The notes under the pieces: model-generated | Told to the model about the DNA's origin: nothing | Databases searched by the model: none | What the model saw: only the letters and a program-made list of their open reading frames with translations | Assembly (NCBI GenBank): GCA_007644065.1 | Contig: VJWN01000002.1 | Span: 313,058 to 377,057, forward strand | DNA length: 64,000 nt | Reading direction: 5' to 3' | Source: Margaritispora aquatica | Taxonomy: Eukaryota > Ascomycota > Leotiomycetes > Helotiales > Discinellaceae | Translations under genes and position numbers: made by a program | In this document: piece by piece, positions 56,290 to 64,000 of the stretch | Layout of the letters: each line of letters opens with the position of its first letter | Numbering within the stretch: the first letter of the stretch is position 1

Positions 56290-59200
56290 ATAAGTAGGGA
56301 AAAACTGTAGGGCGGGGAATAACCTGATTGGAAATAAAAGTCCAGGGTAAGCTAGATATTGTAAGCAGGGAAAAACCGTAGGTCGGGGAATGACCTGATC
56401 AGAAACAAAAGTCTAGGGTAAGCTAGATGTGAAGTGGAACTCTAGGGTAAGGTAGATGTGAAAGTCTAGGGTAAGGTAGATGTGAAGGCAAAATGAACTT
56501 AATTTTTTAAAACTAGAGAGCTATTCTCTCTAGCTATATAGAACTATACTAAATACCTAAGGTAGTAACTAAACTAGTAGTATATAACTAAACTAGCGGT
56601 CTATATAGTAGCTTATAGCGGTGTATATAGCGGTGTATATAGTGGCTTATAGCGGTGTACACGGTGGCTTATACTGTCTAACTAATAGTGGGGCTAATAA
56701 TCAATAATACTATAGTAGTTTTATACTAACTATAATAGGAAATAAAAACTATAGTATATAAGCTTTAAAGCTAAATATAACTATTTTAATATAATAGCTT
56801 ATTTAAACTAATACGTCCCTTAAATAAGAACTTATATAAAAATTCTAAAATATTATAGCTTATAGTTATTTTATATTTTTTATATATTTTATATATTAAG
56901 CTTTATTAAGCTTAAAACCTATTTACTTTAGAAATATATTAAATTTATTTTTATCGAGAGCTTTAGTAAAGCCGTTAGCTTTTTATTCTAAGGTATTAAT
57001 ATAGAATAGGTCTATTAAGCCTTTCTCTATTAACTTCCTAATATAATAGTATTTAACGTTTATATACTTAGTTTTTTTAGAATATAGGATTTTTCGAAAG
57101 TAATAAAGTACCGTTATTATTAGTATATAAAGGTAATATTTTTTGTTTATAAAATCCTAGTTCTTTTAATAGGTTTTTAATAAATATAGCTTTTTTACTA
57201 GTGGCGTTTATAGCGATTAATTCTATTTCTATAGTAGATTACGCTATTATAGTCTATAATTTAGACTTCTAGGCTATAAGGGCCTTCGGCTATATAGAAT
57301 ATATAGTCTATAGTAGATTTATAGGTCCTTATATCTCTAGTGTAATTAGTATCGTAATAGTTAGTAATATAATTACTATTTTAATTTTTATTACTATAAG
57401 TAATACTAATATTAATAATAGTTTTTAAATATTATATAATTCTAATAATTTAATTTATATATTCTTTAAAAAGATTTAAATAATAATAGAAAAGTTTAAT
57501 AGTACTATATATTATATTAGGTCTAGTACCTAGGGTTAAGTATAGTAAACTACTGATTAAGCTTTAATATAATTTTATATCGTCTTTTAAAGCTTTTCTT
57601 ATATTAGATTTTAGTTTAGTCTTAGAATCTAGAAAGGTATATATAGATAGAAAATTTTTTAAATTAAATTTTTTTATTATTTTTTCTATATATTTACTTT
57701 AATTTAAAACTATAGTATTATTATCAATATTATAATTAATTTTAATATTAAAATAATCTTTAATAAGATTTAATTCTTTAATTTTAAAGTATTATTTTAT
57801 ATCGTTAATAAACGATTTTATAGTATCTTTATTAGGACCTATAATAACTAGATCGTCTACGTATAGACAAATTATTAATTCTAGCTTTTTATTTATAAAA
57901 ATATAAGGCTTTAAGTTTTAAGGCCGTAAAGCCTAGCTTATTAACTAGTATACTAGATAAGGTATTATACTAAATTCTAGCTTACTATTTTAGCCTATAT
58001 AGTATTTTATTAAACTTAAATAATATTTTAGTATTATTATTTTTAATTAATCCTAAACTAACTAATAAATTAATTAAACTAATAAAAGGTTCTAAATATA
58101 TAGATATATCTATATCCCTTTAAATAAAGATAGAAATTATATTTATTTTATATATATAATATTTATTTAATATACTAATAATAAATATTAGTTTCTAAGT
58201 TATTTATTTTACTATATTAGCGAAAAACTTTATATAGTCTATATTATATTATTATTCGAAGTCTTTAGTAATAAATCTAGCTTTAAATTTAATAGTATTA
58301 TTTTTCTAAAATATTTTTAGTTTTATAAATCTATCTAGTTTTAATAGGTTTATTATAGTAATAAAAGTTTAATTTTAAATTAGATTTATTAATAATATTA
58401 AAAGTATTACTTTTTAATAAAGATTTTAATTTTTTAATTTAGCTTTTTATCCAATTATCCTTATATATATATTAATTATAGGCCTCTTTATTGTTTTTAA
58501 AATCTTTAATAGTATTAAAAGGTTTTTTAATTTTTAAATTAATTTTATTTAAATTAATATTTATATTATCAATTAATAGAGTTTAGTCTAAAAAAGACTT
58601 AGTACTAGTAGTAGTATTATAACTAATAGTATTGAAAACGTCGGGTTTCTTCTCTATTAAGGATTCTATATACGTTTGGCTCGCTAGTAAATAGTTTGCT
58701 TTTTTATCCTTAGTTTTTTTATAATTTATAGGGGTTTTTTCTCTTTAAATTCTTATTTAAAATTAATAGTTTTATAGTAGGTTTCTTATTATTATTACTA
58801 TTATTTTGAATAGTATTTTGAGTAATCTTTTAAAAGGTTTTATTAATAGTATTTTTACTAGTAATAAAAATATCTTAGAATTAATATTCGTTTTCGTCGA
58901 TTTCTTCGATTTCTATAATTTAATTATTATTTAAAATAAAGATATTATAATTATTACTTTTAATAATAGTAGTATTTTCGAAAATAAGAATTTATATCTA
59001 TAATATTATTATAGTCTTATTTAATAATAGTATCTTTTTTATTATATATTAATTCTTTTTTAATTACTATATCCTTAGTATTTAAGATCTTTTTTATACT
59101 AGGTATATATATTAAAAAATTATTAGAAGATTTGTACCTTATAAAAATTCCTTTACTAGCCTTATTAATTAATTTATTTTGATTATTTTTATATTTATAA

Positions 59201-61289
59201 TAATTAGAGTTACGAATATAGGCTAAAGAGCTAAAACTCTAAAATAATTAATAGTAGGTTTATTGTCTATAAGCTTAAAATATAGAGTAGTATTTATACT
59301 ACTATTATAAGTATGATTTTTAACGTAAATTATAGCTTTAGTAATTATTAGCTAAAAAAAGATAGGTATATTTTTCTTTTTTATTATAGATATTAATCGT
59401 TTAATAATATATCTATTTAGTCGCTCGGTTATACTGTTTTAGGTAGATATATCGGGGCTAGTAAAATCAGCTATAATTCCTTTATTTTTAAAGAAGGTAA
59501 TTAATTTACTAGACTTAAACTCCTTAGCGTTATTAAAGTAAAAAGCTTTTATAGAAGTATTAAATTAATTTTTAATTAAGTTATAAAACTTAATAATTAT
59601 ATTATAAACATTTAATTTTAACTTAATATTATATATTTAAACGATTCTAGTATTTTAGTCTATAAACGTAATAAAATAACGTTCTTCTTTTTATACTTAT
59701 TGTCTTAAATAGACTAGTTATATTAAAGTTGAAATATATTAGTTTTTTAGTAAGGCTTAATAGTAGTTTATAACTCACTATTTCGTAAAATTTCCTAAAT
59801 TAGTAAGCATCGCAATTGTTTAATTCTTTATTTTTAATAGTACTAGTAGTACTAGTATTCTTTTTATTTAAGCTATTTAAGCTTAATTATAAACTTTTAA
59901 TTAAATAGTCTTTATTTAGATAATTTAACTTTTTATGGATTAAATTAAAGCTATTATTACTAGTAGTAGTATTATTAGTTACTATAGTATTTAATTAGAT
60001 TTTAACGTTTATATAATAAGTATTATTAATCTAATTCGAAATAATATTAAGGTTAGCCTTACTATAACTTAATATAGCCTTATCGTTTTTAAAAATAATT
60101 TTTTAACCTTTATTCGTAAGCTCTTTACTACTAATTAAGGTAGTTTTAATAGAGAGTACGTAATTAACTTTTGTAATTAATAATTCTTAGTTATTTATTA
60201 ATACTAGAATATCGCTAGTTCCTTCGATTTTAAGCTTTTCTCTATTTACTACTACTAATACTTTACTATTATTACTAGGTTTATAATTTAATAGCTAGTT
60301 TTTATTAGAAGTATAGTACTTACTAGCGCTAGAGTCTAATAGTAATTTACTACTAGTAGTAGTATTTATAGTACTAGTAAAGGCTAATATTACGACCTTA
60401 GGGCTTCCTTTTTTGAAGTTATTTTTATTTAAATTATTTAAGTTTTTTAAATTTTTATTTTTATTTAAATTAGTACTATTATTAGTATTATTATTCTTTA
60501 ATTTGAAATATTTAACAAAATATTAATTATTTAAGTACTTATTTTTATTATAAAAGTTATAGTGTTTTTTAATATTAGTCTTTAATTTATAGGACTTAGT
60601 ATAAGCCTTATTCTTTTCTAAATTAATAGATTTAATATAGCTTTCTTTAGATATAATTTTAGTTATTAAACGATTTAAATTGATATTATTAATATTTTTA
60701 CTTAGTTTTTCGTATTTATAACTTATAAACAAGTCGAAGCTATTTAGTAATCCTTTAAATAATAACTAAAAAACTATACTATTAAGTATAGGAGCTTTTA
60801 ACTCTTTTAAATAATAATAACTAGATTAAATATTATTAATATATTTGTCTATAGTAAAGTAATTACTATAATTATTATTAATAAGTTTATTAATATATTA
60901 ACTAATAACTTTAAAATTAAACTTTTTAAAAGTATTCTTTATAGTGTTATATAGTTTTCGAGCTATATTATATTCTTTAAACCTATCTATAATATCTATA
61001 GATATAATAGTTTTAAGAGCTCCTAAGGCTTTACGGGAATTACGCTCGTATTCACTTGATTTTTCGTAATATTTTACGGCTAATTCTTTAGTTCTAGATT
61101 CTTCTTCTTTTTTACCTTTTAAATTAGTTCCTATTTCGTAATATAGCTCTTTTTAAAGAGTAATTTAGAACTGTCTATATATAGTATATAACCGTTTATT
61201 TCTAAAAAAAGGTTGGCGTTAGAAAACCATTCTATATAATTAGAACGACTAACTAGCTATTCCTTCTTTAAAGCTATTAAAAGCTATTT

Positions 61290-61435
61290 TATATACTTAT
61301 GTATAAAAGTATAAAAGGTATAAAAAGTATAAAAATACTAATTTTAACTTAAATACTACTAATATACTAAAAGTATAAAAAATAAAAAAAGTATAAAAGT
61401 ATAAAAAATATAAAAAGTATAAAAGTATAAAAACT
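61290..61435. repeat. Imperfect TATAAAAAG-type tandem repeat
   Basis: Degenerate GTATAAAA(A)G units occur in two blocks on either side of about 61340-61370. They match the unit of the perfect array at 28378-28572. Confidence 0.75.
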
Positions 61436-62226
61436 CCTCGGGAAACTATTATAGTTCCGTTAGATATATAGCTTTTAAAGTATTAATTATAGTATATTTT
61501 CGTAAAAAACGTAAATTTACGTTATTACTATATTATAGTATTTATATAAAGATTTAGTTTTTTATTATAAAGTAATACTATAGATTTTAAAGTATAAATA
61601 TAGAATATATAATATCTTTATAAAAAACAATATAATCCCTTTAATAATATATTATATAAATATAATAATAAAAAGGTATATTTATAGACTCGCCAGTCTA
61701 TATACTAGAGTATTTCTCGAGAGGATACTAGCTTTAGTTTATTTTAAAAATCGTATATAAAGTAAATTAATCGCTATAGAGCGTATATAATTTCTAAATA
61801 TAGCTTAGTTTTAGACTTTAAACGTTATACCTTTAATTATAAACTAGTCTCCTTATAGAAGAAAAGTCTAGCGAATAGAAGTATAGGCCTTCTAGTATAT
61901 AGAAATATTTATAATACTTACTATAAATCGTATATCGTTTTTTATAAACTTTAGAGCTAATAGATTATTTACTTTCTATTAGTTAGCCGTAGGGACTTTT
62001 AGATTAATTAAGGTTTATAGTCTCTTATTAAATACTAAAAAAATTAGTTAAATAAGTAAGAAGGTTATTTAAATAAGTTATTTCGAAATAATAGCCTATT
62101 AATCTCTCTTTTCGTAGGAGTAGGATAGAAGTTTAGGTGTTCGGATACGGAATAAGGTAATTCCGTAGCTTCTAATTAGTTAAAAAATAGCGCTAGACTG
62201 TAATTAGTCTAGAGAAGCTTATAACC
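61436..62226. other. AT-rich segment between copia gag and right LTR, origin unclear
   Basis: About 790 bp separate the decayed copia gag start from the LTR at 62227. That is long for a leader. No recognisable domain, LTR or inverted repeat is visible. It may be leader sequence or a further insertion. Confidence 0.4.
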
Positions 62227-62751
62227 TATAAGTAGAGAAAAACCGTAAGTTAGGGAATGACCTGATCAGAAATAAAAGTCTAGGGTAAGCTAGATGTGAA
62301 GTGGAACTCTAGGGTAAGGTAGATGTGAAGGTAAATAAACTTGAATTAAACTTAATAAACTAGAGAGCTATTCTCTCTAGCTATATAGAACTATACTAAA
62401 TGCCTAAGGCAGTAACTAAACTAGCGGTGTATAACTAAACTAGCGGTGTATAACTAAACTAGCGGTGTATAACTAAACTAGCGGTGTATAACTAAACTAG
62501 CGGTCTATATAGTGGCTTATAGCGGTGTATATAGCGGTGTATATAGTGGCTTATAGCGGTGTATATAGCGGTGTATATAGTGGCTTATAGCGGTGTACAC
62601 GGTGGCTTATACTGTCTAACTAATAGTGGGGCTAATAATCAATAATACTATAGTAGTTTTATACTAACTATAATAGGAAATAAAAACTATAGTATATAAG
62701 CTTTAAAGCTAAATGTAACTATTTTAATATAATGGCTTATTTAAACCAATA
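62227..62751 (-). repeat. Right LTR of copia element C, with internal minisatellites
   Basis: Starts TATAAGTAGAGAAAAACCG and ends AAACCAATA, like the left copy at 56295-56813. It contains four to five tandem copies of a 19-bp unit (CTAGCGGTGTATAACTAAA) near 62415-62505 and then TATAGCGGTG/TATAGTGGCT units to about 62610. The adjoining GGTTATAAGC on the minus strand could be a decayed primer-binding site. Confidence 0.75.
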
Positions 62752-63152
62752 ATAAACGCCGCTAGTAAAGAAGCTATATTTATTAAAAACCTATTAGAAA
62801 AACTAGGATTTTATAAACAAAAAATATTACCTTTATATACTAATAATAACGGTACTTTATTACTTTCGAAAAATCCTATATTCTATCGAAAAAACTAAGT
62901 ATATAAACGTTAAATACTATTATATTAAGGAGTTAATAGAGAAAGGCTTAATAGACCTACTCTATATTAATACTCTAGAATAAAAAGCTAACGGCTTTAC
63001 TAAAGCTCTCGATAAAAATAAATTTAATATATTTCTAGAGTAAATAGGTTTTAAACTTAATAAAGCTTAATATATAAAATATATAAAAAATACGAAATAA
63101 TTATAAGCTATAAAATTTTAGAATTTCTATATAAGTTCTTATTTAAAGGACG
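62752..63152 (+). pseudogene. 3' fragment of a plus-strand copia element D (RNase H end)
   Basis: Plus-strand translation gives the end of a Ty1/copia RNase H region (NAASKEAIFIKNLLEKLGFY, then YTNNNGTLLL and ANGFTKALDKNKF). This is the same region as in element C but inverted. It is cut abruptly at 62752 by the LTR of C and is followed by its purine tract and LTR. Confidence 0.8.
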
Positions 63153-63576
63153 TATTAGTTTAAATAAACTATTATATTAAAATAGTTATATTTAACTTTA
63201 AAGCTTATATATTATAGTTTTTATTTCCTATTATAGTTAATATAAAACTACTATAGTATTATTGATTATTAGCCCTACTATTAGTTAGACAGTATAAGCC
63301 ACCGTATACACCGCTATAAGCCACTATATACACCGCTACTTTAGTTATACACCGCTAGTTTAGTTACTGCCTTAGGTATTTAGTATAGTTCTATATAGCT
63401 AGAGAGAATAGCTCTCTAGTTTATTAAGTTCAATTCAAGTTTATTTGCCTTTACATCTACCTTACCCTAGACTTTCATATCTACCTTACCCTAGAGTTCC
63501 ACTTTATATCTAGCTTACCCTAGACTTTTATTTCTGATCAGGTTATTCCCCGACCTACGGTTTTTCCCCGCTTACA
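63153..63576 (+). repeat. 3' LTR of copia element D (inverted relative to C)
   Basis: 424 bp, starts TATTAGTTTAAATAA and ends CCCCGCTTACA. Reverse complement of the LTRs of C, but with fewer of the internal minisatellite copies, which explains its shorter length. Confidence 0.8.
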
Positions 63577-63654
63577 TTATTAGTACTAATAGATTTATCT
63601 TACCTAAAACTTATAATATATAAGATAATTATAAGATTTTAGATTAGTTAAGTT

Positions 63655-64000
63655 AGTTATAGACTACTTAATAGTAGTTAATTTAGCTACGGACCGCTTA
63701 GTAGTAGTTAAGTTAGTAGTAGACTACTTAATAATAATTAATTTAGCTACGGACTACTTAGTAGTAGTTAATTTAATAGTAGACTACTTAATAATAATTA
63801 ATTTAGCTACGGACTACTTAGTAGTAGTTAATTTAATAGTAGACTATCTAATAGTAATTAATTTGACGGTAGACCGTCTAATAGTAGTTAATTTAATAGT
63901 AGACCGCTTAGTAGTAGTTAATTTAGCGGTAGACCGCTTAATAGTGGTTAATTTAGTAGTAGACCGCCTAATATAGTAGTTAATTTAGCGGTAGACTATC
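63655..64000. repeat. 30-bp satellite array running off the window
   Basis: Units of about 30 bp (TTAATAGTAGTTAATTTAGC plus GGTAGACCGC-like endings) repeat at least eleven times to the last base. Pairs of units alternate in sequence, so a 60-bp higher-order period is visible in places. The copies differ mainly by C/T and G/A changes. Confidence 0.85.

Larger units (their letters stand above)
42021..56813 (-). repeat. Left LTR of copia element C, split by the insertion of gypsy element A
   Basis: The LTR begins with TATAAG at 42021-42026 (TGTAAG in less decayed copies), is cut by element A, and resumes at 56295 as TAGGGAAAAACTG, running to 56813. The TSD of A (ATAAG) is therefore part of this LTR. 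A first unit of about 70 bp is repeated once (56295-56360 and 56361 onward). The LTR matches the copies at 62227-62751 (same orientation) and 63153-63576 (inverted). Confidence 0.75.
56814..62226 (-). pseudogene. Decayed gag-pol of Ty1/copia retrotransposon C
   Basis: Reading the minus strand from 62226 down gives Ty1/copia order. Gag lies around 61250-60400; its zinc knuckle is decayed to HYNFYNKNKYLNN in the one remaining short frame at 60732-60523. Integrase lies around 59700-59000 (NNAKEFKSSK, then a QNSITERLNRYI stretch). RT lies around 57890-57840 with an intact CLYVDDLVI box. RNase H lies around 57250-56930. A purine-rich tract (AAGGGACG on the minus strand) sits next to the left LTR at 56814. 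Integrase before RT separates it from the gypsy elements. RIP has destroyed all long frames. Confidence 0.85.

Noticed and set aside
60523..60732. A real 69-codon gene on the minus strand
   Set aside because: It is the zinc-knuckle end of the decayed copia gag, with Cys and His changed to Tyr by RIP-type mutations.
41500..64000. Mitochondrial or other organelle DNA because of the extreme AT content
   Set aside because: Decayed gypsy and copia domains, LTRs and target duplications show RIP-mutated nuclear transposons; no mitochondrial gene or tRNA is visible.
62227..64000. CRISPR-like array from the regular repeats
   Set aside because: The repeats are contiguous tandem units without unique spacers, in a eukaryotic genome.

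Overview
The window is nuclear DNA of a filamentous ascomycete (Pezizomycotina). The genes carry short 50-105 nt spliceosomal introns with GT...AG ends and CTAAC-like branch points. There is a fungal Zn2Cys6 regulator. The transposon-rich end shows the extreme C-to-T/G-to-A decay expected of repeat-induced point mutation (RIP). The genus cannot be read from the sequence; a helotialean (Leotiomycetes) fungus is a guess only.

Layout. 1-1486: gene-poor, with one possible decayed coding remnant. 1487-20109: the highlight, two giant intronless genes transcribed divergently from a 575-bp spacer. They encode a fused TcB-TcC cocoon/toxin protein (2656 aa, minus strand) and a TcA pore/translocator subunit (3358 aa, plus strand). 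Together they make a complete ABC-type (Tc) toxin complex of bacterial type, intact in a fungal chromosome. The TcC part ends in a 329-residue variable tail that I cannot assign. 20638-23010: a lineage-type fungal protein with a conserved-looking N-terminal half, a Ser-rich linker and a problematic 5' end. 24012-26224: a six-exon methionine-permease-like amino-acid transporter. 26225-29110: AT-rich DNA with a small inverted-repeat element and a 9-bp satellite. 29111-35938: a possible carbohydrate-use group made of a MAL-type sugar permease, a divergent Zn2Cys6 regulator and a cytosolic-looking GH5 glucanase. 36222-37951: an F-box-like protein. 39003-41475: a WbsX-type glycan enzyme with an N-terminal membrane anchor and an unusual last intron.

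From about 41480 to the end the sequence becomes an AT-rich transposon graveyard without intact genes. Nesting can be read directly. A Ty3/gypsy chromovirus (B, 42961-50363) sits inside a second copy of the same family (A, 42027-56289), and A sits inside the LTR of a minus-strand Ty1/copia element (C). A and B each have perfect 5-bp target-site duplications. A second, inverted copia fragment (D) and a 30-bp satellite close the window. An N at 48010 separates two roughly 555-bp copies of the same stretch, which suggests an assembly join.

How the genes fit together. By family knowledge, TcA should form the pentameric injection channel, TcB the adaptor propeller, and TcC the shell that cleaves off its own C-terminal effector. 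Encoding all three functions in two adjacent divergent genes allows coordinated expression. The permease, regulator and GH5 genes look like an ordinary nutrient-scavenging neighbourhood. No rRNA, tRNA or CRISPR was found.
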